Assembly (NCBI RefSeq): GCF_001426665.1
Contig: NZ_LMEY01000001.1
Span: 564,054-628,053, forward strand
Length of the DNA stretch: 64,000 nt
Direction: 5' to 3'
From: Rhizobium sp. Root1334
GTDB taxonomy: Bacteria > Pseudomonadota > Alphaproteobacteria > Rhizobiales > Rhizobiaceae
Shown: piece after piece, positions 55,589-63,778 of the stretch
Position numbering within the stretch: the first letter of the stretch is position 1
Layout: the number at the start of each line of letters is the position of its first letter
The notes under the pieces: model-generated
Seen by the model: only the letters and a program-made list of their open reading frames with translations
The model's database searches: none
What the model was told of the DNA's origin: nothing
Position numbers and translations under genes: made by a program

Positions 55589-57100
55589 TTAGCCGCGCGC
55601 CCGGTCTTCCGCCTGCTCGGCCAGCATTTCACGGACCTTGGCGACGAGGTCACCTTCCGGCACCGAGACCTGCGCCACGCGGGCTTCGCGCCAGGTGGTG
55701 TTGTCCTCGATCTCGCCGGACAGGCGCTTGCCTTCGATCAGGTCCTTGATCTGCACGAGGCCCTGTGCGCGTTCATCGCCGCCCTGGATGATGGCAAGCG
55801 GCGAGCCGCGGCGGTCGGCATATTTCAGCTGGTCGCCAAAGTTCTTCTTGTTGCCCTGATACATTTCGGCCCGAATGCCAGCGTGGCGCAGCGCCTGTGT
55901 GAACTGCTGGTACTTGCCGAGGCTTTCGGTGTCGCGGTCCATAACGCAGACAACGACCGGGGCAATGACCTCTTCCATACCGAGCTTGCCGAGGTTCTTC
56001 AGCGCCGTCATGAGGCGCGAGACGCCGATGGAAAAGCCGGTGGCCGGCACCGGCTGGCCCATGAAGCGAGAGACGAGCCCATCATAGCGGCCACCGCCGC
56101 CGACCGAGCCGAAGACGACCTTTTCACCCTTTTCGTTGGTGACGGCGAACTGCAGTTCGGCTTCGAAAACGGGTCCCGTGTAATATTCGAGACCACGGAC
56201 GACGGATGGGTCGATCTTGATGCGGCCGGAATCGTAACCGGCGCTTGTCACCAGGCTGCCGATTAGGTTCAATTCTTCAACGCCCTCAGCGCCTTTCGAC
56301 GTTCCGGCAACCAGCGCGGCCAGATCGGCGGCGCTTGCCGCATAGTCGGTGATGCCGATGAAGAAGATCACCTTGGCGATCTGGTCTTCATTCAGCCCAG
56401 CTCCCTTGGTGAAATCGCCACTCTCGTCCTTGCGGCCAGGGCCGAGCAGCAGCTTGACGCCCTCCGGACCGAACTTATCGAGCTTGTCGATGGCACGCAG
56501 CACGGTCAGCCGTGCATTGGCATTTTCGTCGCCGCCAAGACCAATGGCTTCGAGCACACCATCAAGTACCTTGCGGTTGTTGACCCGGATCACATAGTCG
56601 CCGCGGGCAATGCCCAGCGCTTCCATCGTGTCGGCCATCATCATGCACATTTCGGCATCCGCCTGGACACCCGCGGCGCCAACCGTATCGGCGTCAAACT
56701 GCATGAACTGACGGAAGCGGCCGGGGCCTGGCTTTTCGTTGCGGAAAACGTAGCCGGCGCGATAGGTGCGGTAGGGCAGCTGGATATCGTTGAAATTTTC
56801 CGCAACATGGCGGGCGAGCGGCGCCGTCAGGTCGTAGCGGGCGCTCATCCACTGTTCGTCGTCATCCTGCAGCGAGAACACACCTTCGTTCGGACGGTCG
56901 CTGTCGGGCAGGAATTTGCCGAGCGCGTCGGTATATTCGAACAACGGCGTTTCGACCGGATCGAAACCGTAACGCTCGTAGACTTCGCGGATCTTCGCAG
57001 TCATCTCATCGACGGCGCGAATGTCCGCGGCGGAGCGATCGACGAAACCACGCGGCAGGCGGGCCTTCAGCTTCTGTGGCTTCTTCTTTTTGTCGTTCAT
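55589..57100 (-). CDS. hisS: Histidyl-tRNA synthetase
   Basis: 503 residues, class II synthetase. [20 protein letters not shown] opens the catalytic domain, motif 2 is [20 protein letters not shown], and the His-specific motifs are [19 protein letters not shown] and the motif 3 region [14 protein letters not shown]. The anticodon-binding domain is about 400-495. It charges tRNA-His. It heads the hisS-hisZ-hisG unit on minus, with the R1 repeat downstream. An ORF running antisense is a shadow. No clear Shine-Dalgarno is seen before the ATG. Confidence 0.96.
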   Translation of the reverse strand: MNDKKKKPQKLKARLPRGFVDRSAADIRAVDEMTAKIREVYERYGFDPVETPLFEYTDALGKFLPDSDRPNEGVFSLQDDDEQWMSARYDLTAPLARHVAENFNDIQLPYRTYRAGYVFRNEKPGPGRFRQFMQFDADTVGAAGVQADAEMCMMMADTMEALGIARGDYVIRVNNRKVLDGVLEAIGLGGDENANARLTVLRAIDKLDKFGPEGVKLLLGPGRKDESGDFTKGAGLNEDQIAKVIFFIGITDYAASAADLAALVAGTSKGAEGVEELNLIGSLVTSAGYDSGRIKIDPSVVRGLEYYTGPVFEAELQFAVTNEKGEKVVFGSVGGGGRYDGLVSRFMGQPVPATGFSIGVSRLMTALKNLGKLGMEEVIAPVVVCVMDRDTESLGKYQQFTQALRHAGIRAEMYQGNKKNFGDQLKYADRRGSPLAIIQGGDERAQGLVQIKDLIEGKRLSGEIEDNTTWREARVAQVSVPEGDLVAKVREMLAEQAEDRARG

Positions 57101-57211
57101 GGCAACAGCACTTTCAGCGTCGATCGGTCATGTCCGATCCGTCATGGCAATTGGCGCTTTCCCTAGCCGATCAAGGCCAAGGCGGCAAGTCTTTGCGCTG
57201 ACGGCACGGGC

Positions 57212-57835
57212 CTAAAGCGGCTGTGACAGCATATCCCAGGTATGAACGATCGTGCCCTCTGTCATCGGCGCTTCGGCCGCGGGAATGAGGATCGAATGGC
57301 TATCGCCGCGGATGACGCCTCTGACTTCCGACTGGAAGCTCATCCGCTTGAATTGCACGAACCCATCGGGAATGCTGGTCACCGACATCGCCGCACCGCT
57401 GTAGAAATCGATGCTGGCGAGTTCGCCGGATTTTAGGCTCGCAACGATTGCCTGATCCTCGATGAAATCGTGGTAGAGACCGGTCATGTAGCGGCGGATG
57501 CTTTTGCCGACCATCGTCCGCATGAGCGGTGTATCGATAAACTCCTGCCGGGAGCCGGCGAGATAGCGGATATCTTCCCCTTCCCAGAGATTGCGGCTGT
57601 CCTTGGCTGACAGGATCGATCGCAGCAGAGCCCTTTCCGTATGCGCATCGGCACGGCGCAGAAAATCGACGATGGCGCCGATGGCGCGCAGGTCAGGCGT
57701 ACACGCGCCGCGCTCCCACCGGGACACCGTTGGCAGAGAAAAGCCGAGCTTCCAGGCAATGTCTGCCTGGGTCAGCCCAGCCTTCAGCCGGTAGGCCTGT
57801 AATTGCTGGATCAATTCGCCCTGAATGAGATTCAC
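57212..57835 (-). CDS. XRE family transcriptional regulator with C-terminal sensor-like domain
   Basis: 207 residues; GTG start with AAGGG nine bases upstream. The N-terminal HTH (about 8-65: LQAYRLKAGLTQADIAWKLG, then LPTVSRWERGACTPDLRAIG) is clear. The C-terminal part (about 95-205, with ASIDFYSGAAMSVTSIPDGF) looks like a small ligand-binding fold, perhaps PAS-related as in MmyB-type regulators, but I cannot place it firmly. It is divergent from the 24-codon ORF at 57902 and the PAS-like gene at 58119 and may regulate them (inference). Confidence 0.82.
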   Translation of the reverse strand: MNLIQGELIQQLQAYRLKAGLTQADIAWKLGFSLPTVSRWERGACTPDLRAIGAIVDFLRRADAHTERALLRSILSAKDSRNLWEGEDIRYLAGSRQEFIDTPLMRTMVGKSIRRYMTGLYHDFIEDQAIVASLKSGELASIDFYSGAAMSVTSIPDGFVQFKRMSFQSEVRGVIRGDSHSILIPAAEAPMTEGTIVHTWDMLSQPL

Positions 57836-57901
57836 CGAATGCGCCCTTTCATGAAATCAAGAGTTGTATTCGGTAATTTCTATGAGCTAAAGGGAGAATC
57901 A

Positions 57902-57976
57902 ATGATCAATTGCCGCCGTTTCGGCGAAAGCTTTTGTCGACTATTTTTTGAAACCATGAAGACCAATTTCTGCTGA
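57902..57976 (+). CDS. Candidate 24-residue small protein
   Basis: MINCRRFGESFCRLFFETMK followed by TNFC and a stop. It is preceded by AAGGGAG with good spacing, and the intrinsic terminator at 58005 begins 29 bp after the stop. Three Cys and five Phe in 24 residues are notable. It lies in the gap between the divergent XRE gene and the PAS-like gene. It could be a real small protein, a leader peptide or a chance frame in a small RNA. No homologue is known to me. Confidence 0.4.
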   Translation: MINCRRFGESFCRLFFETMKTNFC

Positions 57977-58004
57977 TTACAACGCTGTGACGCATCGTGA
58001 GATC

Positions 58005-58037
58005 AGCGCTTTTCCGGTTGCCGGTAAAGCGCTTTTT
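58005..58037 (+). terminator. Strong intrinsic terminator after the small ORF
   Basis: AGCGCTTT (58005-58012) pairs with AAAGCGCT (58026-58033), an inner CCGG-TTG-CCGG extends the stem, and TTTT follows. It would end a short transcript from the XRE-facing promoter before the PAS-like gene at 58119. Confidence 0.88.
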
Positions 58038-58118
58038 GATGGGGGCGCCGAACACGGTGCAGAAAGTGTCTCAGACGTGAAAATGCTGCATCCAGGCGGC
58101 CATTGAAAATGGAATAGC

Positions 58119-58529
58119 ATGCTCAGATTCGTGAAACCGGGCTTCGGTACGATCCTTCCCGAGGACGCTCGCGCCCACGAAGGATGGATCGCCGAACTCA
58201 CCGGCCATGACTATGTCATCGAAGGGTGGCACTGTGATCTTTCAACCGGCATCTTCTCCGTCGGCGAGATGACGCAGCATATTCACGCGCTTGAGCAGAA
58301 TCTTTGCGGGTTGCTGGACATCATTCGCGGATATGCGGAAAACCATCGCAAGATCGTGCTGGCTATTCTCGAAGAAGCCACGGCTACGGCATCATCCTTC
58401 TGTTATTGCACGGATATTGCGGATGCCTCCATTGGCCCGCTCTACTGCATCGGAACGTCGTCGATCGATGCGGTGGCCGCTACCGGCCGTATGCAGGGCG
58501 TCTTTGCATTTTCAAACCTTGAGCGCTAA
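58119..58529 (+). CDS. Small PAS-like protein, paralogue of the protein at 50893
   Basis: 136 residues (MLRFVKPGFGTILPEDARAH). It aligns end to end with the product at 50893: GWHCDLSTGIFSVGEMTQHI vs GWSGDLSNGLFRLGENAAAM, CGLLDIIRGY vs CGLLNLIRCY, ATASSFCYCTDI vs TTSSSFCFSTTI, YCIG vs FCIG. A single PAS-like fold with no output domain and no membrane segment. It may be a stand-alone sensor or inhibitor. Transcription from the XRE-facing side would have to pass the terminator at 58005, so it probably has its own promoter between 58038 and 58118. Confidence 0.78.
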   Translation: MLRFVKPGFGTILPEDARAHEGWIAELTGHDYVIEGWHCDLSTGIFSVGEMTQHIHALEQNLCGLLDIIRGYAENHRKIVLAILEEATATASSFCYCTDIADASIGPLYCIGTSSIDAVAATGRMQGVFAFSNLER

Positions 58530-58601
58530 CTGGACGCTCCGCCCAAAAAAGTCTGTGCCGCCAGCCTTTTAATCGACATCGACAGCCTCTATCTGTGTGT
58601 T

Positions 58602-58970
58602 ATGCGTCTCGCCGTCCTTACCCTTGCTCTCTTCTGCGCCTTGATCAGCGGCTGGACGGCCGCGCTTGCCCAGGTCCAGGGCCTGAATGGCAATGGCACG
58701 GGTCACCATGGGATGACTTCGACCCATCACGCGGTTTCGGCGCATGCCAGCGAGCATAGTTGCGCGGCAGCAAAGTCCTGCTCCCATCAGCCGAAAATGG
58801 TGCATCCGATATCCTGTTCGGCCTGTTTTGCCGTTGTCCTGAATGTGCACGGCATCGACCGGATCGAGCTTCCCGCCAGTACTGTGCTTCCCGCATTGCA
58901 AAAGCCAATGCTGGCGACGACCCTCAAGCCGCGTTTCCCGCCTCCCAAGACCTCTCTCTCGTTTTCCTGA
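58602..58970 (+). CDS. Small secreted His/Cys-rich protein, probably metal-related
   Basis: 122 residues. Signal peptide MRLAVLTLALFCALISGWTA, ending ALAQ near 24. The mature part has clustered His and Cys (GTGHHGMTSTHHAVSAHASE, HSCAAAKSCSH, and CSACFAV), as in periplasmic copper-related proteins. No Shine-Dalgarno is obvious. It lies 53 bp upstream of the DUF305 metallochaperone-like gene in the same direction; a shared copper function is likely (inference). No copper regulator site was recognised. Confidence 0.65.
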   Translation: MRLAVLTLALFCALISGWTAALAQVQGLNGNGTGHHGMTSTHHAVSAHASEHSCAAAKSCSHQPKMVHPISCSACFAVVLNVHGIDRIELPASTVLPALQKPMLATTLKPRFPPPKTSLSFS

Positions 58971-59023
58971 ATACGGGCCAAAGCCCGCATATTGCGATTT
59001 CAAGAGATGAAAGAGAGCACATC

Positions 59024-59419
59024 ATGTCTCTGAGAATGATCACGGCTGCAACCTTGCTGGCCATTACCTTCACCACTCCCCTTGCCGCCCAGGAAATGGA
59101 TCACAGCAAGATGAACCATGGCGCCATGACAATGGACGGCATGGCACAGCCGAAGGGCGACACAGGCCCTTCCAGCACGGCCTTTGCCGAGGCCAATGCG
59201 AAGATGCACGGCGGCATGGATATTGTCTTTACCGGCAACGCCGATGTCGACTTCGTCCGCGGCATGATCGCCCATCATCAGGGCGCGATCGACATGGCCA
59301 AGATCGAGCTTCAGTACGGCAAGGATGCCGAACTGCGTAAATTGGCAGAGGGCGTCATTTCCGCCCAGGAAGCGGAGATCAAGACGATGACGGAGTGGCT
59401 CGCCAAGAACGGCGGCTGA
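59024..59419 (+). CDS. DUF305/CopM-type periplasmic metallochaperone
   Basis: 131 residues from ATG 59024 (MSLRMITAATLLAITFTTPL), with AGAGAG upstream. Signal peptide to about 23, then a Met/His-rich stretch MDHSKMNHGAMTMDGMAQ, and the DUF305 core with MHGGMDIVFTGNADVDFVRG followed by MIAHHQGAIDMAKIELQYG. The HHQGAIDMA motif is the family signature. Relatives bind copper or silver in the periplasm. A GC-rich hairpin at 59432-59456 follows the gene. Confidence 0.88.
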   Translation: MSLRMITAATLLAITFTTPLAAQEMDHSKMNHGAMTMDGMAQPKGDTGPSSTAFAEANAKMHGGMDIVFTGNADVDFVRGMIAHHQGAIDMAKIELQYGKDAELRKLAEGVISAQEAEIKTMTEWLAKNGG

Positions 59420-59431
59420 TCCCTGAAGCAG

Positions 59432-59456
59432 GGCGCCGGAGCCTGTCTCCGGCGCC
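59432..59456 (+). terminator. GC-rich hairpin after the DUF305 gene
   Basis: GGCGCCGGAG (59432-59441) and CTCCGGCGCC (59447-59456) pair perfectly over 10 bp around loop CCTGT. No T-run follows, so termination by this hairpin alone is uncertain. Confidence 0.55.
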
Positions 59457-59534
59457 TACCCACCATCCGCTTGACGAATATTGACCGAAAGCATCCTTCG
59501 GCACATAATTTCCTCCAGTGTGTGGGAGGACGTC

Positions 59535-59750
59535 ATGAAGGTATTCAAGAATATCGCAGGCATCGTCATCATCTTGCTCGGCGGCCTTTGGATGCTGCAA
59601 GGTTCCAACATCATTCCCGGCATGGCCATGTCCGGCAACGGCGAATGGCTGGTGATCGGCGCCATGCTGGTGATCTTCGCCATCGGGCTGCTCTACCAGA
59701 ACAACAGGCCCGCCACCCGGCTGCACGGCATGCCCGACGATCTCTTTTAG
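59535..59750 (+). CDS. Small two-helix membrane protein
   Basis: 71 residues from ATG 59535 (MKVFKNIAGIVIILLGGLWM), with GGGAGGA six bases upstream. Two membrane helices, about 5-23 and 38-56, are joined by a loop with QGSNIIPGMAMSGNGEWLVI. The pattern G-x-W-x-x-QG...PG...M-x-G...W-x-x-IG is shared by a widespread family of tiny inner-membrane proteins of unknown function. It is single, between the DUF305 gene and tag. Confidence 0.8.
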   Translation: MKVFKNIAGIVIILLGGLWMLQGSNIIPGMAMSGNGEWLVIGAMLVIFAIGLLYQNNRPATRLHGMPDDLF

Positions 59751-59775
59751 GTCACGTCCGTCTGAGGCGAGATAT

Positions 59776-60405
59776 CTAGGGCCGAACGAACGCCCGCCGC
59801 AGGTCTTCAATCCTGCCGCGGCAGTAGCAGCCCTCGATGTGGTCGTTGACGAGGCCCATCGCCTGCATGAAGGCATAGACAGTGGTCGGCCCGACAAAGG
59901 TCCAGCCGCGCTTTTTCAAATCCTTTGATATCAGCGTCGAGGTCGGCGTGGTCGGGTTGGCGGCGATCGCCTCCCAGGTGACGACCTTCGGCCGCTCGTT
60001 GCCGCCCGGCTCGTGGCTCCAGAAATAGCGCGCCAGCGAGCCGAACTCGGCCTTCAGTTCCTGCGCCCGTTTGGCATTGTTGATGGTCGAGACGATCTTG
60101 CCGCGATGGCGCACGATCCCGGTATCGGCAAGGCAGCGGGCAATGTCGTCATCGCCAAATTGTGCCACAACATCGAAATCAAAGCCGGCAAAGGCTGCGC
60201 GAAACGCCTCGCGCTTGCGCAGGATGGTCAGCCAGGAGAGACCGGACTGGAAGCCTTCGAGGCATATCTTTTCAAACAGCCGGATATCATCGGCCATCGG
60301 CTTGCCCCACTCCTCGTCATGGTAGCGCTGATAGTCTGCCAGATTGGCATGCCAGCCGCAGCGGTCAACGCCGTCCTCTCCGGTGATGATACCCTTTGCC
60401 GTCAT
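59776..60405 (-). CDS. tag: DNA-3-methyladenine glycosylase I
   Basis: 209 residues from ATG 60405 (MTAKGIITGEDGVDRCGWHA), with GGAG upstream. The zinc site Cys/His residues are present: RCGW near the N-terminus and HIEGCYCRG near the C-terminus. The helix-hairpin-helix region, YHDEEWGKPMADDIRLFEKI and FQSGLSWLTILRKREAFRAA are strongly conserved in Tag. It removes 3-methyladenine from alkylated DNA. It is single and convergent with the small membrane-protein gene. Confidence 0.95.
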   Translation of the reverse strand: MTAKGIITGEDGVDRCGWHANLADYQRYHDEEWGKPMADDIRLFEKICLEGFQSGLSWLTILRKREAFRAAFAGFDFDVVAQFGDDDIARCLADTGIVRHRGKIVSTINNAKRAQELKAEFGSLARYFWSHEPGGNERPKVVTWEAIAANPTTPTSTLISKDLKKRGWTFVGPTTVYAFMQAMGLVNDHIEGCYCRGRIEDLRRAFVRP

Positions 60406-60653
60406 GCGTTTCTCCCTGAATTCTCTCGTTTTACCAATTGCCAACCATAGTCCTAAAGCCGGCGATAACCCTACCCAACGCTTTATCCGGACGCGCGGCT
60501 TTTAATGAGCCGGTATTTACCATTCGGTTGCTGCCGGGTGCCACGATCCCTCCATTCCGCCAATGTTTTTTTGGCGTCCATGCCGCTCGTCATCCGCCTT
60601 CACCGCGGACGGCGAAGCTGTGAGTTTCCGGCGAAAGGTAGTGAGTCCGTCCG

Positions 60654-61415
60654 ATGATGAAGAAAACCCTGATCCTTGCCACATCCATGCTCGTTGCGTT
60701 TACCAGTCTTGCCGAGGCGCAGGACCGCTACCAGAACCGGCCCCCGGTCGTCATCAGCCCGGACCTGACCGCTCCCTGGGTGACCCAGCTGGGCGGCAAG
60801 CCCGAGCGTGTCGTCTATCGCCAGCAGCGGCCTATCGCGGTTCAACAGCCGGCCGCCACCCGAAAACAGTATCTGTTTCAAAAGCGTGTCCAGCGTTCCG
60901 GCGCCGGTGTCGCGCAGCCGGTGGCGATGACCCGTGCCCAGCGGCCGGTGCGCCAGCTGGATCCGCAATTCCTGCCGCAGACCGTTGCCTATGACAGCAA
61001 GGAGAAGGTCGGCACGATCGTCATCGATACCAACAACCGCTTCCTTTATCTGGTGACCGGCAATGGCGAGGCCCGCCGCTACGGCGTCGGCGTCGGCAAG
61101 CCGGGTTTCGAATGGGCCGGCGCCCACAAGGTGACCCGCAAGGCGGAGTGGCCGAACTGGACGCCGCCAGCCGAAATGCGCGCCCGCGAGGCGGCCAAGG
61201 GGCACTACCTTCCTGTCCGCATGGACGGCGGTCCGGAAAACCCGCTCGGCGCACGCGCCATGTATCTCGGCTCGACACTCTACCGCATCCACGGAACCAA
61301 TGCGCCCTGGACGATCGGCTACGCTGTTTCCTCGGGTTGCATCCGCATGCGTAACGAGGACGTCACCGATCTCTACGAACGCGTGAAGGTCGGCACCAAA
61401 GTCGTCGTCATCTAA
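60654..61415 (+). CDS. L,D-transpeptidase (YkuD family), first of a tandem pair
   Basis: 253 residues. Signal peptide MMKKTLILATSMLVAFTSLA to about 22 (AEAQ). A Gln/Arg/Pro-rich linker (25-110) is followed by the YkuD catalytic domain (about 115-253) with IHGTNAPWTIGYAVSSGCIR: the HGTN His and the SSGCIRM Cys are the catalytic pair. Such enzymes make 3-3 peptidoglycan cross-links or attach proteins to the wall in the periplasm. The catalytic domain is closely similar to that of the next gene. The nearest AAAGG lies far from the ATG, so the start is not certain. Confidence 0.9.
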   Translation: MMKKTLILATSMLVAFTSLAEAQDRYQNRPPVVISPDLTAPWVTQLGGKPERVVYRQQRPIAVQQPAATRKQYLFQKRVQRSGAGVAQPVAMTRAQRPVRQLDPQFLPQTVAYDSKEKVGTIVIDTNNRFLYLVTGNGEARRYGVGVGKPGFEWAGAHKVTRKAEWPNWTPPAEMRAREAAKGHYLPVRMDGGPENPLGARAMYLGSTLYRIHGTNAPWTIGYAVSSGCIRMRNEDVTDLYERVKVGTKVVVI

Positions 61416-61420
61416 GCTCT

Positions 61421-61462
61421 TGTTGACCCGCCGGAGGGCCACATCGTGGCCTTTCGGCAACA
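61421..61462 (+). terminator. Long hairpin between the two L,D-transpeptidase genes
   Basis: 61430-61442 pairs with 61446-61458 over 13 bp (two G-U) around loop ATC, and TGTTG/CAACA extends it. No T-run follows. It could attenuate or stabilise the first gene's transcript. Confidence 0.5.
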
Positions 61463-61583
61463 GGGGTTCCCTGGGTTACAGCCCGACCGATCACATTTGC
61501 CCTAACCAGAACCCGTAAGACTTGCGTAAAACGCGATATTCAATAGCGTTTCGCAACTGGGGACAGGATGAGGGAAACTGCCT

Positions 61584-62276
61584 ATGAAATATGCCTTGCA
61601 GACATTGGCCGCGATGGGGTTTGCAGCCGCGGTTACTTTTGGCGCCTCAAGCGCATCGGCTTTCATGCCGGGCGAACCGGCAGGGGCAAAGTCCAACTCC
61701 GACGTCACGCTGGTGGCGGCAGAGAAGAAGCCGGCCCAAAAGTTCTGGCGCACCAAGGTGCGGCTGAGCACGGATGAAGCGCCCGGCACCATCATCGTCG
61801 ATACCAATAACAAGTATCTCTATTACATCGAAGGCCCGAACCGGGCGACCCGCTACGGTATCGGCGTCGGCCGCGAAGGCTTTGGCTGGTCGGGCGTCGT
61901 CAAGGTACAGCGCAAGGCCGAATGGCCGGGCTGGACACCGCCGAAGGAAATGATCGCCCGCGAGGCCAAGAAGGGCCATATCCTTCCGGCCTTCCAGGAA
62001 GGCGGCATCGACAATCCGCTCGGCGCACGCGCGCTCTATCTGTACAAGGGCAAGAACGATTCCGGCTTCCGTATCCACGGCACCAACCAGCCCTGGACGA
62101 TCGGCCTCAACATGTCGTCCGGCTGCATCCGCATGATGAACAAGGACGTCGAGCATCTGTACGAACGCGCTTCGATCGGCACCAAGGTGATCGTCATCGG
62201 CCCCGGCAACAAGCAGGGCAACGTGTCCTACAATGACCGCGGCGTCGATATCCTGCGGACGATCTTTGGCGGCTGA
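61584..62276 (+). CDS. L,D-transpeptidase (YkuD family), second of a tandem pair
   Basis: 230 residues. Signal peptide (MKYALQTLAAMGFAAAVTFG, ending ASA near 27), a short linker, and a YkuD domain (about 65-230) with IHGTNQPWTIGLNMSSGCIR, so the catalytic His and Cys are intact. IIVDTNNKYLYYIEGPNRAT then RYGIGVGREGFGWSG parallels its neighbour. GAGGG precedes the ATG. It is probably a duplication of the upstream gene, with the N-terminal linkers diverged. It ends at the R2 repeat. Confidence 0.9.
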   Translation: MKYALQTLAAMGFAAAVTFGASSASAFMPGEPAGAKSNSDVTLVAAEKKPAQKFWRTKVRLSTDEAPGTIIVDTNNKYLYYIEGPNRATRYGIGVGREGFGWSGVVKVQRKAEWPGWTPPKEMIAREAKKGHILPAFQEGGIDNPLGARALYLYKGKNDSGFRIHGTNQPWTIGLNMSSGCIRMMNKDVEHLYERASIGTKVIVIGPGNKQGNVSYNDRGVDILRTIFGG

Positions 62277-62289
62277 GGGTCACCGCAGC

Positions 62290-62424
62290 CTCCCTCTTCT
62301 CCCCAGCGGGGAGAAGTGCCGAGCGTAGCGAGGCGATGAGGGGGATGCTTCGGTAAATTCGGAGCCTACCGCCCCCTCATCCGGCCCTTCGCTCCCCCTT
62401 CTCCCCGCTGGGGAGAAGGGGGAG
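62290..62424. repeat. Nested inverted-repeat intergenic element (R2)
   Basis: Outer 27-bp arms 62290-62316 and 62398-62424 are inverted copies with 26/27 matches, each itself a hairpin (CTTCTCCCC-AGC-GGGGAGAAG). Inner 10-bp arms GATGAGGGGG (62335-62344) and CCCCCTCATC (62372-62381) are perfect. It lies between the second L,D-transpeptidase gene and glcF; related GGGGAGGG sequence continues to about 62450 and reaches the last codons of glcF. Confidence 0.85.
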
Positions 62425-62437
62425 CGATAGGCTACCC

Positions 62438-63745
62438 TCAAGGGGAGGGTAAAATGCCCGCCGGCTTTTCGCCGCCATAGGCCCAATCCAGCAGTTCCAC
62501 CGTGTGCAGGATCGGCATGTCAGTGCCGGTGGCGATCTGGGTGATGCAGCCGATATTGCCGGTGGCGATGATGTCGGCCTTGGTCGCCTCGATATTCTTC
62601 ACTTTTCGCGCCTTCAGTGTCGCTGAAATATCCGGCTGCAGGATATTGTAGGTGCCGGCCGAGCCGCAACAGAGATGACCCTCGGCCGGATCGCGCACGG
62701 TGAAGCCGGCATTCTTCAACAGAATCTTCGGTGCCATGGTGATCTTCTGGCCGTGCTGCATCGAGCAGGCGGAATGATAGGCGACGATGATCGCCTTCGG
62801 TTCCTGCCGCGGCAGGTCGAGCGTCGCCAGATATTCGGTAATGTCCTTGGCCAGCGCCGAGACACGCGCCGCCTTTTCCGCATAGGCCGGATCAAGCCGC
62901 AGCATATGGCCATAATCCTTAATGGTGGTGCCACAGCCGGACGCGGTGATGATGATGGCATCAAGCCCGCCCGCATCTGCGGCCTTGACCCAGACATCGA
63001 CATTGCGGCGGGCGGCGGCAAGCGCCTGTTCCTCGCGGCCCATATGATGCACCAGCGCACCGCAGCAACCCTCGCCTTGCGGCACCACGACCTCGACGCC
63101 GAGCCGTGTCAACAGGCGGATGGTCGCCTCGTTGATCCCGGGTTTCAGCACCGGCTGGGCGCAGCCGGTGAGAATGGCGACACGGCCGCGTTTCTCCGTT
63201 TGGGCAGGGCGAATACCGGGCGTGGAAGCTGAGGATGCCGGGGCGATGCCTGCAGGCGCCAGATCCAGCATGATGCCGAAGCTTTTCAGAAACGGCACAC
63301 GCTTCATTGCCGCCGCAAGTGGCTGGCCAAGCCGGGCTGCTTTCAGCGCGAGCCGGAACCGCCCGGGATAGGGCAAGACTGCCGCCAGCACGTTGCGCAC
63401 CAGCCGATCCTTCAAGGGGCGCTTGTAAGTCTGCTCAATATGAATACGGGCATGATCGACTAGGTGCATGTAGTTGACGCCGGACGGACAGGTGGTCATG
63501 CAGGCAAGGCAGGATAGGCAGCGGTCGATATGGGTGACCACTTCCTCATCGGCCGGACGGCCGTTTTCCAGCATGTCCTTGATCAGATAAATCCGGCCGC
63601 GCGGACTGTCGAGCTCGTTGCCGAGCGTCACATAGGTCGGACAGGTGGCGGTGCAGAAGCCGCAATGCACGCACTTTCGCAGGATCCCCTCGGATTCGGC
63701 AACATGCGGATCGGTGAGCTGTTCGGGGGTGAAATTGGTCTGCAT
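62438..63745 (-). CDS. glcF: Glycolate oxidase iron-sulfur subunit
   Basis: 435 residues from ATG 63745 (MQTNFTPEQLTDPHVAESEG). Two 4Fe-4S sites: CVHCGFCTATCP (Cys 25, 28, 31, 35) and CLSCLACMTTCP. Two CCG domains follow (GEGCCGALVHHMG and GHLCCGSAGTYNI), the heterodisulfide-reductase-type cysteine-rich pattern of GlcF. With GlcD and GlcE it oxidises glycolate to glyoxylate at the membrane. The last residues (GILPSP) are encoded in sequence related to the adjacent R2 repeat. The frame open to 63979 runs through R3 and was not used. The glcE-like gene is upstream. Confidence 0.95.
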   Translation of the reverse strand: MQTNFTPEQLTDPHVAESEGILRKCVHCGFCTATCPTYVTLGNELDSPRGRIYLIKDMLENGRPADEEVVTHIDRCLSCLACMTTCPSGVNYMHLVDHARIHIEQTYKRPLKDRLVRNVLAAVLPYPGRFRLALKAARLGQPLAAAMKRVPFLKSFGIMLDLAPAGIAPASSASTPGIRPAQTEKRGRVAILTGCAQPVLKPGINEATIRLLTRLGVEVVVPQGEGCCGALVHHMGREEQALAAARRNVDVWVKAADAGGLDAIIITASGCGTTIKDYGHMLRLDPAYAEKAARVSALAKDITEYLATLDLPRQEPKAIIVAYHSACSMQHGQKITMAPKILLKNAGFTVRDPAEGHLCCGSAGTYNILQPDISATLKARKVKNIEATKADIIATGNIGCITQIATGTDMPILHTVELLDWAYGGEKPAGILPSP

Positions 63746-63778
63746 CAGGCGCGATGCTCCGAGTGTGCCGAGGCAAGT

